In this document: one piece after another, positions 17,213-24,665 of the stretch
Numbering within the stretch: position 1 is the first letter of the stretch
Layout: each line of letters opens with the position of its first letter
From: Paenibacillus alkalitolerans
GTDB taxonomy: Bacteria > Bacillota > Bacilli > Paenibacillales > YIM-B00363
Direction of reading: 5' to 3'
Assembly (NCBI RefSeq): GCF_016482785.1
Contig: NZ_JAEMXM010000005.1
Coordinates: forward strand, 248,001-312,000
Length of the DNA stretch: 64,000 nucleotides
Notes under the pieces: generated by a model
What the model was told of the DNA's origin: nothing
The model's input: the letters and a program-made list of their open reading frames with translations, nothing else
The model's database searches: none
Translations under genes and position numbers: made by a program

Positions 17213-17263
17213 CCGGAGGTGGATCTGGTGATCCGCTTCTGGGGCGGTTTTTTTTTTTTTTTT
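17213..17263 (+). terminator. Rho-independent terminator after DUF1854
   Basis: A 13 bp stem (17213-17225 with 17230-17242, some G-U pairs, loop TGGT) is followed after GGCGG by 16 T residues. Confidence 0.85.
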
Positions 17264-17880
17264 CTACGACTGACCAATAAACTAATTTTCGGAAGTTTTT
17301 CTTGCAATGTCAAAAGAAGTTTAGGTGTGAAACTTTACTCTTTGTGACATTATAGCAATGGTATGTTTATACGTGGTTGCAACATTGCGATAATTTCGAT
17401 GAAATATGTTGCCTCGCGTCGGTTATGGCAATATTGTGTTTATAACCTGATGTCGCGACAACCACTTATGAACAGAGTTTTGCCATAACGCTCTGCAAGC
17501 AGCATTTTTTCAATAGAATTACGGAAAATGTTTTCCAAAACCATACAGAATATTGCTTAACTGCGATCAAGACGGTCGATGTCAGTTAATTGGTCAGTAG
17601 TAGTTTTTTTTGCAAAAAAAAATCAACTAAGTGTGCCGCATGCTGATTGATGAAATGAATGCGGCGGCGGATATTGCCGCCGCTGCTGCTGAATGTGCAA
17701 TTTCTAATCCCCGCGACTGTTCACCGCTCCCCGCTTCATTCATTATATTTCACCCGATATCCGATTAATTAACCTCCGTCGAGACGGAGACTTGCAGTCT
17801 TTAATAAACTAATGTCATTATTTGCCGTTATCGTCGTCTTAAAGCATTGTCCAATTTCTCTTGCAACACTTTGTCATCGG
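17264..17880. other. Non-coding stretch with scattered dyads
   Basis: No credible gene. A 10 bp perfect inverted repeat is present: GTTATGGCAA at 17422-17431 with TTGCCATAAC at 17480-17489. A GC-rich hairpin lies near 17660-17690. Nothing here matches a known RNA class by eye. Confidence 0.4.
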
Positions 17881-17881
17881 A

Positions 17882-18086
17882 TAGTCGCCTTTCCTGACTT
17901 ATTAGTAAGAGGGAGGCTGACTAATTCAGCTGCGTGAGCGTGTTTGGACGCTAATAGTCAGGAACCCCGGCTATTTAGTCCGCTTGATCCGTATTAATAG
18001 TCGCCTTTCCTGACTAAAGCATAAAAAATACCGTTTTCGCTTCGAATTAGTCAGGTTTTTCGTCTTAATAAATCAGGAAAGGCGAC
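17882..18086. repeat. Interspersed repeat copies, two direct and one inverted
   Basis: TAGTCGCCTTTCCTGACT occurs at 17882-17899 and again at 17998-18015. A shortened inverted copy (TCAGGAAAGGCGAC) is at 18073-18086, and fragments of the TAGTCAGG core are near 17954 and 18047. This resembles decayed copies of a short palindromic intergenic element. Confidence 0.55.
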
Positions 18087-18149
18087 AAAGAGGATTGGCT
18101 GACAAAGTGGAATGGCTAACAAAGAGGAATGGCTGACAAAGAGGAATAT
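18084..18149. repeat. 17-base tandem repeat, about four copies
   Basis: Units begin at 18084, 18101, 18118 and 18135, all variants of GACAAAGAGGAATGGCT, with the last copy truncated. The 17-base period is not a multiple of three, so this is not an in-frame protein repeat. It abuts the dehydrogenase relic. Confidence 0.7.
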
Positions 18150-18377
18150 GATTTCAATCCACGAGACGGCTTCGACATTGCTGTAGAGTGCACGGGAGGC
18201 AAGCTCTCGGAAAGCGCCGATAATCAGGCGATCGACATCTTGAACCCCGGCGGTCATATAATAATGATGGGCGTTTCGGACAGAGAGTTCGCTTTCGGAT
18301 TACCGCACCGGGGATGGAAAAAAGTATTGCTGGAATTTCAATGGCAGAGGCGTACGTATAGTAACATAACACGGTGA
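18140..18377 (+). pseudogene. Relic of a zinc-type alcohol dehydrogenase (TarJ-like)
   Basis: An open stretch reads GFDIAVECTGGKLSESADNQ followed by AIDILNPGGHIIMMGVSDREF. This matches the nucleotide-binding half of medium-chain dehydrogenases such as TarJ-type ribulose-5-phosphate reductases (pattern DIAFECVGG...NQAID...PEGTI...GVSE). The flanks of the normal 340-residue protein are missing: the 17-base repeats occupy the upstream side, and downstream the frame degrades and stops at 18377. It is most simply a gene fragment left after deletion. Confidence 0.6.
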
Positions 18378-18520
18378 AATTGAGTATGTTGACTTTGCGG
18401 ACATTTTTGCATTATATGGGGGATTTATATGCTGCCGTGACGAACGATATGAATATACCCCCAGAGCTTCGGGACGCGCCGGGAGTGAAGTCATAGTAAC
18501 CGGGATGGAGATGAATGCAA

Positions 18521-19021
18521 ATGGAGGTTCTTCACTCATTGTATGAGCTTTATTGGCTGACTCATTACGAAATGTTTATTCGTGTCGTTATCAGCGCCTT
18601 GCTCGGCTTTCTTATCGGCTGGGACCGTGAAGCGAAAAGCAAACCGGCCGGGTTGAAGACATACATGTATGTTTGTGTGGCGAGCACGTTAATCACGTTA
18701 ATTTCGATATACAGCGTACAGAAATTCGGCTCGATCGGCGACAGAACGATGATGGATCCGATGCGATTGACCTCACAGATTGTCGCCGGGTTGGGTTTCT
18801 TGGGTGCGGGTGTCATTTTGAAGGACGGTTTGCAGGTGAAAGGGTTGACGTCCGCGGCCATGATATTGTTCGCGGGGGGAGTAGGCATAGGAATCGGAGC
18901 GGGATTTTACGGCATCGTTATCTTTACGGTAACCGTCTCCATGCTGATGGCAAGAATCGGGCATTTAGTCGAACGGAGAAAATATATGCGGTCAACGGGC
19001 AGGAGTGAAAATATTAAATAG
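18521..19021 (+). CDS. MgtC/SapB family membrane protein
   Basis: 166 residues. The ATG at 18521 is favoured over 18515 because GGATGGAG (18503-18510) is then ten rather than four bases away. It has the MgtC N-terminal membrane domain: ALLGFLIGWDREAKSKPAGLKTYMYVCVASTLITLIS, then RLTSQIVAGLGFLGAGVILKDG and LTSAAMILFAGGVGIGIGAGFYG, with four to five membrane segments. It lacks the long C-terminal ACT-like domain of Salmonella MgtC. Family members affect magnesium limitation and ATP synthase or phosphate control; the role here is not evident. It lies 33 bases upstream of the hydroxyacid dehydrogenase on the same strand. Confidence 0.85.
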   Translation: MEVLHSLYELYWLTHYEMFIRVVISALLGFLIGWDREAKSKPAGLKTYMYVCVASTLITLISIYSVQKFGSIGDRTMMDPMRLTSQIVAGLGFLGAGVILKDGLQVKGLTSAAMILFAGGVGIGIGAGFYGIVIFTVTVSMLMARIGHLVERRKYMRSTGRSENIK

Positions 19022-19054
19022 AGAAATAATGATAAAGCATAGAGGACGGGGGAA

Positions 19055-20029
19055 ATGATATTGAAAATCGTCATATTGGACGGACACACCCTGAATCCGG
19101 GCGACTTGAGCTGGAGCCCGCTTGAGGATTTAGGGGACGTTGTCGTTTACGATCGGACAAGCTCCGAATCGCTCGTCGAGCGGGCGATGGGGGCGGATCT
19201 GCTGCTTACCAACAAAACGCAGCTGCGCGCCGACACTTTAAAGCAACTCCCGAATTTGAAATATATAGGGGTGCTGGCCACCGGTTACGACGTCGTTGAT
19301 GTGGCGGAAGCGGCCGTTCGCGGAATACCGGTGACGAATGTCCCGGCGTACGGGACGGCTTCGGTCGCCCAGTTCGTATTCGCATTGCTGCTGGAGCTGT
19401 GCCACCGGTGCGGGATGCACAGCGACGCCTCCCGCGGCGGCGAGTGGGCGGGCAGCGCCGATTTCTGCTTCTGGAAATCGGATCTCGTCGAGCTCTCCGG
19501 CAAGACGCTCGGGATTGTCGGCCTTGGACGGATCGGCGAACAGGTCGCAACAATTGCGCCGGCGTTCGGAATGAACGTGGTCGCACATACCCGGTCGCGC
19601 AAGAGTTCGCCGGTTGAAGGCATGAGCATCGTCGAGCTGGACGAACTGCTGGCAGTGTCGGATGTCGTGTCGCTGCACTGCCCGTTGACACCCGAAACGA
19701 AACATATGATCGACAGCTCGGCGCTGCGCCGCATGAAGAGATCCGCATTCTTGATTAACACCGCCAGAGGAATGTTGATTAACGAACAGGATCTGGCGGA
19801 TGCGCTGAATCATGGAACGATTGCCGGTGCGGCGCTGGATGTGCTTTCCGTTGAACCGCCGCCGGCGGATCATCCGCTGCTTCGCGCCGCCAACTGTATC
19901 GTTACGCCGCATATCGCATGGGCGACGCGCGAAGCGAGAAGCCGTCTGCTGGATACTGCCGTAGACAATGTGCGTGCGTTTATTAACGGAACGCCCGAGA
20001 ACGTTGTGAACGAAATGCCGCGCCGTTGA
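19055..20029 (+). CDS. D-2-hydroxyacid dehydrogenase (NAD-dependent)
   Basis: 324 residues, start at 19055 with GGGGGA just upstream. It is typical of the phosphoglycerate/glycerate/hydroxypyruvate dehydrogenase group. The substrate domain contains YIGVLATGYDVVDV and VPAYGTASVAQFVFALLLE. The Rossmann motif is TLGIVGLGRIGEQVA; the catalytic Arg lies in INTARGMLINEQDL, Glu in ALDVLSVEPPPADHPLL and His in VTPHIAWATREAR. Its substrate may be hydroxypyruvate or glyoxylate, or a sugar-acid-derived keto acid, given the aldolase and GH88 nearby. The regulator gene follows within 70 bases but has its own promoter. Confidence 0.88.
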   Translation: MILKIVILDGHTLNPGDLSWSPLEDLGDVVVYDRTSSESLVERAMGADLLLTNKTQLRADTLKQLPNLKYIGVLATGYDVVDVAEAAVRGIPVTNVPAYGTASVAQFVFALLLELCHRCGMHSDASRGGEWAGSADFCFWKSDLVELSGKTLGIVGLGRIGEQVATIAPAFGMNVVAHTRSRKSSPVEGMSIVELDELLAVSDVVSLHCPLTPETKHMIDSSALRRMKRSAFLINTARGMLINEQDLADALNHGTIAGAALDVLSVEPPPADHPLLRAANCIVTPHIAWATREARSRLLDTAVDNVRAFINGTPENVVNEMPRR

Positions 20030-20033
20030 TTTC

Positions 20034-20062
20034 TTTACAAATGCTTTGCGGTTCCTTACACT
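20034..20062 (+). promoter_or_regulatory. Promoter of the GntR/LacI hybrid regulator
   Basis: TTTACA at 20034-20039, a 17-base spacer, then TACACT at 20057-20062. It is a good sigma-A match 35 bases before the gene. Confidence 0.6.
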
Positions 20063-20096
20063 GAATTGGACGGACCGATGTAAGGGGATGACCGCG

Positions 20097-21209
20097 TTGG
20101 ACAACGGTAAACCGACCCATCTTTATATCGATATCAAGGAACGAATCAAAGAGGATATTAAGCACATGGCTCCCCACACGCGGCTTCCTTCAAGGACGGC
20201 CATGATGAAGCGGTACGGCGTGACGAGGACGACCATTGAGAAAGCCGTTTCGGAGCTTACGGGGAGCGGTTATCTGTATTCGGTGAACGGCAGCGGAACC
20301 TATGTTTCCGACAGCATGCCCGAAGGATCCGGTCGGACAGGTTTGGCGGCAAGTCGAACTTGGGGAGTCGTCCTGCCGAGCATTACGGAAGACTTGTATC
20401 CGGAAATTGTCAGAGGCATTGAAGATACGGCAAATGTTCACGGCATTCACATTATTTTGTGCAATTCGGACAACGATGCGGACAAGCAGCATGCCTACTT
20501 CGAGAAGCTGGCCAACGCCAAAGTGCAGGGTGTTATCGTTGTGCCGGCCATTACAAGAGCTCCGGTCTCCGATTCGTTTGACCTGCTTGCTTCACGGGGC
20601 ATCCCATTCGTGTTTTGCAACCGGATTGTTGATGGGGTGGATGCTCCGCGGGTATTGTCGAATAACTTTTACGGCGCATACTTGGCCTCAAAATATTTGA
20701 CCGGTCTCGGTTACCGCGGCATCGCTTATATCGCTTCGCCGCTTTATTCGGTCGCCGATCAGCGCTATCAAGGCTATCTGGCGGCGCTATATGAGGCGGG
20801 GATCGTGCCGCGACCGGAGATGGCCGTCATGTTGGACGAATCGAACCAGAAGAAGGCCGGCTACGAAGCTTCGAGCATGCTGTTTGCGCTCAAGGATCGC
20901 CCGGAGGCGGTCGTATGCTTCAACGATGAGATGGCGGAAGGACTTTACGAGGCCGCCAAGGTGGCCGGTCTTGAGATTGGGAAAGATTTGGCTGTCGTCG
21001 GGTACGGGGATACGCGCGTTTGCGACCGGCTTCCGGTCAAGCTTACGAGCGTCAAATACGGAACTTACGAGACGGGGAAGCATGCTGCGGAAATATTGCT
21101 TCGCGCGATGCGGGGAGAGGCGGCCGGCAGTGCCGCGACGGTTGTTTTACAGCCGGGCATGTCGATACGGGAAAGCTGTGGAGAAACTGTCGATGATCAT
21201 ACGCTCTGA
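20097..21209 (+). CDS. GntR-type HTH / LacI-type sensor hybrid regulator
   Basis: 370 residues when started at TTG 20097, which has AAGGGG (20082-20087) nine bases upstream; the ATG at 20088 directly abuts that site and is less likely. A GntR-like winged helix (residues about 5-70: HLYIDIKERIKEDIKHM, LPSRTAMMKRYGVTRTTIEKAVSEL, GSGTYV) is joined to a LacI/periplasmic-binding-protein effector domain (WGVVLPSITEDLYPEIVRGIEDTA, LSNNFYGAYLASKYLTGLGYRGIAYI, VVGYGDTRVCDRLPVKLTSVKYGTYETG). This AraR-like plan is common for sugar regulators. It probably controls the aldolase gene through the paired repeats at 21232-21287. Confidence 0.88.
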   Translation: MDNGKPTHLYIDIKERIKEDIKHMAPHTRLPSRTAMMKRYGVTRTTIEKAVSELTGSGYLYSVNGSGTYVSDSMPEGSGRTGLAASRTWGVVLPSITEDLYPEIVRGIEDTANVHGIHIILCNSDNDADKQHAYFEKLANAKVQGVIVVPAITRAPVSDSFDLLASRGIPFVFCNRIVDGVDAPRVLSNNFYGAYLASKYLTGLGYRGIAYIASPLYSVADQRYQGYLAALYEAGIVPRPEMAVMLDESNQKKAGYEASSMLFALKDRPEAVVCFNDEMAEGLYEAAKVAGLEIGKDLAVVGYGDTRVCDRLPVKLTSVKYGTYETGKHAAEILLRAMRGEAAGSAATVVLQPGMSIRESCGETVDDHTL

Positions 21210-21231
21210 AAAACAGGGCGTAATTTTTTTG
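21201..21231 (+). terminator. Terminator overlapping the regulator stop codon
   Basis: ACGCTCTG (21201-21208) pairs with CAGGGCGT (21214-21221), one G-U pair, followed by AA and seven T residues. Confidence 0.75.
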
Positions 21232-21287
21232 TTGTGGAAATCGATCAGACAGATTTATAATGTTGTTGAAATCAATACGACAGATTT
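21232..21287 (+). promoter_or_regulatory. Promoter with paired 25-base direct repeats (operator)
   Basis: Two 25-base repeats, 21232-21256 and 21263-21287, agree at 21 positions and are offset by 31 bases (three helical turns). Their shared core ends GACAGATTT. A TATAAT at 21256-21261 lies between them, with TTGTGG at 21232 as -35 (18-base spacer). The first repeat covers the promoter and the second the start point. Repression by the adjacent GntR/LacI hybrid is the simplest reading. Confidence 0.65.
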
Positions 21288-21309
21288 TCCTGAAGAGGAG
21301 ACGAAAACG

Positions 21310-22212
21310 ATGAAAACCGATGTAAGACGTATGAAAGGCATTATCCCGGCGTTGATCACCCCCTATTCCGATAACGGCGCGATTAACGAAACGGTAACGC
21401 GGCAATTGGTCAACCATTTGCTGTCGAAAGGAGTAAGCGGTTTCTATTTGAGCGGAAGCACGGGGGAAGGCTTTCTGCAAACCCCTGGCGAGAGGAAGGC
21501 GTTTCTCGAGCTGGTGATCGGCGAGGTGAACGGTAAAGTTCCGGTCATCGCTCATGTCGGCACCATGGATACGGCGACAAGCGCGGAGCTGACGCGGCAT
21601 GCCGCGAAGGCAGGCGCCGATGCGGTGTCGGCGGTCGCTCCTTTCTATTACAAGCACGGGTTGGAGCAGGTGAGAAACCACTATCTGGATATTGCCAATG
21701 CGGCGGACGTTCCGCTGATCATATATCACTTTCCGGCGATGACAGGGGTTCAGGCACCGGCATCCTTCTATTCGGAGCTGGCCAAGGAACCGAATATTGC
21801 CGGCGTTAAATTCACGTCTCAGAACGCGTTTGAGTTGCAGCAGCTGATCGATGCGTGCGGGGAACATTTTCTCGTGTTCAACGGTCCGGATGAAGCGTGT
21901 TTGTCAGGCTTGGTGATGGGCTGCGCGGGGGCGATCGGAAGTACATATAACATCATGCCTGCTAAGTTTGTGCAGCTGTACGATTCGTTCGTCAAGGGAG
22001 ACTTGAAGACGGCAAGAAAAATTCAATCCGAAGTCAATGCGGTCATAGCCGAGTTGCTGAAGTACGATTTTATCGCCTTCGAGCGGGAAATATTGAAGCT
22101 GCAGGGACTGGATGTGGGGAATGCCCGAAAGCCGATTCAACAGCTGAACGATGAGCAGCGGGCCGCAATACGCAAGTTTGCAAAGCAGTACGCTTTCCTG
22201 GAGACGGCGTAA
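21310..22212 (+). CDS. N-acetylneuraminate-lyase-type aldolase (DHDPS superfamily)
   Basis: 300 residues, ATG with GAGGAG nearby; the much longer upstream reading overlaps the regulator and is rejected. TIM-barrel class I aldolase. The GSTGEGF motif binds the keto-acid carboxylate, Lys167 in GVKFTSQ forms the Schiff base and Tyr139 in IIYHFPAMTG is the catalytic Tyr. The sequence PFYYKHGLEQVRNHY is closer to sialic-acid lyases than to dihydrodipicolinate synthase. No other sialic acid gene is visible, so a related 2-keto-3-deoxy sugar acid is possible. It is the first and only gene after the paired-repeat promoter. Confidence 0.85.
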   Translation: MKTDVRRMKGIIPALITPYSDNGAINETVTRQLVNHLLSKGVSGFYLSGSTGEGFLQTPGERKAFLELVIGEVNGKVPVIAHVGTMDTATSAELTRHAAKAGADAVSAVAPFYYKHGLEQVRNHYLDIANAADVPLIIYHFPAMTGVQAPASFYSELAKEPNIAGVKFTSQNAFELQQLIDACGEHFLVFNGPDEACLSGLVMGCAGAIGSTYNIMPAKFVQLYDSFVKGDLKTARKIQSEVNAVIAELLKYDFIAFEREILKLQGLDVGNARKPIQQLNDEQRAAIRKFAKQYAFLETA

Positions 22213-22221
22213 ACCGCGGTG

Positions 22222-22273
22222 TTTGTCAATATCGTTGACAAAGCAAACCCCTCCGGCCGGCAGCCGAAGGGGT
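22222..22273. terminator. Hairpins between convergent genes
   Basis: TTTGTCAA/TTGACAAA at 22222-22242 and a GC-rich stem at 22247-22273 (ACCCCTCCGGC with GCCGAAGGGGT) lie between the aldolase and the convergent GH88 gene. They can serve both strands, although U-runs are short. Confidence 0.45.
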
Positions 22274-22280
22274 ACATCTA

Positions 22281-23387
22281 TTAATAAATCCGGTGCTTCC
22301 ACCCGTTCAATTTTGCCATAGCTTCGACATAGTAATAATCTCCGTAAATGAGAGATACGTCGATAAAGGATGTCCCGCTCCCTGTGCCGTGGAGCAAGAT
22401 CGCTTCGTGTTCCGGCATTTCCCAGGTGGCGTAATTCTCGGTCAAAGATTGCAAAATCCGTTCGGCGGCTCCGGCATACAGCTGCTTCTCGCCGGCAGGC
22501 ACGGCGTCCGCGATCTCGAGCAGACCGGATGCGGCGATGGCGGCGGCGGAGCTGTCGCGCGGCTGACCTTCCAACGATTCCAGGCGGAAGTCCCAGTACG
22601 GTACGAGGTCTTCCGGAAGCGCGGCGATAAAATAGTGGGCGATCCGTTTAGCCGTGTCGAGGAACCGGATATCGCGCGTATAACGGTACGTATTTGCGAA
22701 GCCGTGCAGCGCCCAGGACGTTCCCCGGCTCCAGGACGATTCGGGCGACAGCCCTTGACCGCCGAACGACTCGATGTATTCGCCGGTTTCGGGATCGAAC
22801 GAAATGATATGGTTGGTCGAACCGTCCTCGCGAACGCCGTAACGCATCGTCGTTTCGGCGTGGCGGACGGCTATGTGCCGGAAACGCGGATCGCCGGTTA
22901 CTTCGCTTGCCCAAAACAGCAGCGAAATATTCAACATGCAATCGATAATGGCCCAGCCGGTTTTGTCGGCGTTCCATGCGCGGATGAAATTGCCGACGGG
23001 ATTGAACCGGCCAGCAAGGAAGTTGGCCGCTTCCAAACCTCTGCGAAGCCCGTCCCGGTCGCCGGTGATTTTGTATTTAATAACGGCAGTGGACAAGAAC
23101 TGGAAGCCCACGTCGTGGTGAAGCTCCTCGGTAGGCTTGACGAACCATTGCTCCAATTCTTCGTCCCAACGCCAGGCGGCCTCTTTATAGTGATCTTTGC
23201 CTGTCATGTCATACATTACCCAAAGAATGCCTGGCCAGAAGCCGGTCGTCCACCAATCCGACCCGATATCGTCGAATTTGCCGTCCCCGCCCGCGAAATG
23301 CGGCGTTTTTGTGCCGATTTGCCGGATCATGCGATCCACTTTCGTTTCCAGCCGTTTCATGATATCCGCTTTGTACGAAGCATCCAC
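22281..23387 (-). CDS. GH88 unsaturated glucuronyl (or rhamnogalacturonyl) hydrolase
   Basis: 368 residues if started at GTG (23385-23387), which has GGAGG eight bases upstream; that same GGAGG lies inside the codons after the upstream ATG at 23402, which itself lacks a site. The family is recognised by WWTTGFWPGILW, the catalytic-region HHDVGFQF (Asp92) and IDCMLNISLLFWAS (Asp149), and SSWSRGTSWALHGFANTYRYT. GH88 enzymes remove delta-4,5 unsaturated uronic acid from lyase-made oligosaccharides. No signal peptide is present, so it works in the cytoplasm. It is divergent from the AraC regulator at 23549. Confidence 0.9.
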   Translation of the reverse strand: MDASYKADIMKRLETKVDRMIRQIGTKTPHFAGGDGKFDDIGSDWWTTGFWPGILWVMYDMTGKDHYKEAAWRWDEELEQWFVKPTEELHHDVGFQFLSTAVIKYKITGDRDGLRRGLEAANFLAGRFNPVGNFIRAWNADKTGWAIIDCMLNISLLFWASEVTGDPRFRHIAVRHAETTMRYGVREDGSTNHIISFDPETGEYIESFGGQGLSPESSWSRGTSWALHGFANTYRYTRDIRFLDTAKRIAHYFIAALPEDLVPYWDFRLESLEGQPRDSSAAAIAASGLLEIADAVPAGEKQLYAGAAERILQSLTENYATWEMPEHEAILLHGTGSGTSFIDVSLIYGDYYYVEAMAKLNGWKHRIY

Positions 23388-23457
23388 CTTTTGTTCCTCC
23401 ATTGCTGTTTTTCTAAATCATATCGCCGCAATCCGGTTAAAAGTTGCATTTCCATGC

Positions 23458-23526
23458 GGTGTAATGTTGAAATGTTGCGCTTTCGGGATTACCATTAATA
23501 TTACGGCCATTACACCATTGCCCGAA
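23458..23526. promoter_or_regulatory. Widely spaced 9 bp inverted repeat in the divergent region
   Basis: GGTGTAATG (23458-23466) and CATTACACC (23518-23526) are perfect inverted copies 60 bases apart, flanking the likely promoters of the GH88 and AraC genes. GTTGCATTTCC (23443) and GTTGCGCTTTC (23474) form an additional imperfect direct repeat 31 bases apart, which could be AraC binding sites. Confidence 0.5.
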
Positions 23527-23548
23527 CCGGAGGAGGCAGCTTGAACCG

Positions 23549-24421
23549 ATGAACCCTTTATTCGAACCAGTGCGTTTTGACGGCAAACCTCTTCTGTGGG
23601 GTTACAGAAGCCGTGCCGACAAACACTTTAAAGGCTTCTACCATTGGCACCAATGCTGCGAGATGCTGTTTGTCCACGAAGGAGAGGGAAACGTTATTTT
23701 GGACGGGCATACTTACGAGATTCGGCGGGGAATGCTGTTCTTCTTCCAACCTTTCCAGCTGCATAAAGTATTTCCCAGCGTCACGGGCCAATGTCCTTAC
23801 GTACGGAGCGTCATTCATTTCAACCCTGCCGTCTTGGCGGAAAGCATTCGTGCGTTTCCGCAGCGCCACAGCTTGTTCGTTGAATTGTGGCAGTCGCATA
23901 AGGCGCTGCAAGCGGTGGATATGAACCGGCAAGCGGGCTTTGTCGAAGGGGCATTGTCAATGTATGAAGACGCGGCTGCTTCAGGCAACGGGGAAGACGA
24001 TGAGGAAATCGCGCTGCTTTTTCTCCAGTTATTAAACGCAATTTCAGCTGCCGGCCAAGCCGAGGAAGGCCCCGCTGCGGGCAAAGGCGGCCATCGCCCG
24101 CTGCGATATTCGGAGATGATTATGCAGTGGATTGAGCAGCATTACATGGAGGACGTTCATTTGGACCGGATGGCGGAAGCGCTGCACCTGTCCAAATTCC
24201 ACGTATCCCGCGTGTTCCGGCAAGAAACCGGCGGCAGCATCACGGATTATTTGACGGCCAGAAGAATTAAACAGGCATGCAGGTTGCTGCAGACCACTGC
24301 GCTCCCGGTGGAACGGATCGGATATGAGGTCGGGCTGCCGAATGCGTCATATTTTGTACAGCTGTTTAAAAGAGTCGTCGGAACGACCCCGCTGCGGTAT
24401 CGCAACAGTCACAGGCTTTGA
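23549..24421 (+). CDS. AraC-family regulator with cupin sensor domain
   Basis: 290 residues; the ATG follows GGAGGAGG. The N-terminal half is a cupin-like ligand domain (FYHWHQCCEMLFVHEGEGNVILDGHTYEIRRGMLFFFQPFQLHKV). The C-terminal half is the AraC DNA-binding domain (VHLDRMAEALHLSKFHVSRVFRQETGGSITDYLTARRI and the ending TTALPVERIGYEVGLPNASYFVQLFKRVVGTTPLRYR). It is soluble, unlike the membrane AraC regulator at 2384. The location suggests control of the divergent GH88 gene and possibly the downstream GH127 operon. Confidence 0.9.
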   Translation: MNPLFEPVRFDGKPLLWGYRSRADKHFKGFYHWHQCCEMLFVHEGEGNVILDGHTYEIRRGMLFFFQPFQLHKVFPSVTGQCPYVRSVIHFNPAVLAESIRAFPQRHSLFVELWQSHKALQAVDMNRQAGFVEGALSMYEDAAASGNGEDDEEIALLFLQLLNAISAAGQAEEGPAAGKGGHRPLRYSEMIMQWIEQHYMEDVHLDRMAEALHLSKFHVSRVFRQETGGSITDYLTARRIKQACRLLQTTALPVERIGYEVGLPNASYFVQLFKRVVGTTPLRYRNSHRL

Positions 24422-24455
24422 ACTCGATTTCAAAAAATAAAACTATTTCCCGCTG

Positions 24456-24501
24456 CGGGCTGTCTCAAATACCTTTTTTGGGATAGCCCGTTTGCATTTT
24501 T
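24456..24501 (+). terminator. Terminator after the AraC gene
   Basis: An 11 bp stem with G-U pairs (24456-24466 with 24480-24490) is followed by TTTGCATTTTT. Confidence 0.55.
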
Positions 24502-24561
24502 GCCCATCTTTGAAAGCGGTATGAAAGTCAGTTTTGTACACCTTTTCTTTTATAATAGCTA

Positions 24562-24595
24562 CCGACAAAACCGGCTCCGATTGCTACCATAAATG
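24562..24595 (+). promoter_or_regulatory. Candidate promoter of the GH127 operon
   Basis: CCGACA (24562-24567), 17 bases, TACCAT (24585-24590), inside the stretch TGCTACCATAAATG that is identical to the -10 region of the GH35 promoter at 5650-5663. Another TATAAT lies upstream at 24551-24556, and a weak CRE-like sequence TGAAAGCGGTATGA is at 24511-24524. Confidence 0.45.
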
Positions 24596-24665
24596 TAGAG
24601 AATTACTTTTTGCATCTTGTCCAGTCCGCTTCCGGCATTCATTTTATGAAAGAGGAGCGATTCGA

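Noticed and set aside
17264-17880. T-box or other riboswitch
   Set aside because: Dyads are present, but no specifier or conserved T-box sequence was found and no gene follows closely.
20791-21309. N-terminal extension of the aldolase frame
   Set aside because: The frame is open upstream but overlaps the regulator, a terminator and the aldolase promoter; the family start is at 21310.
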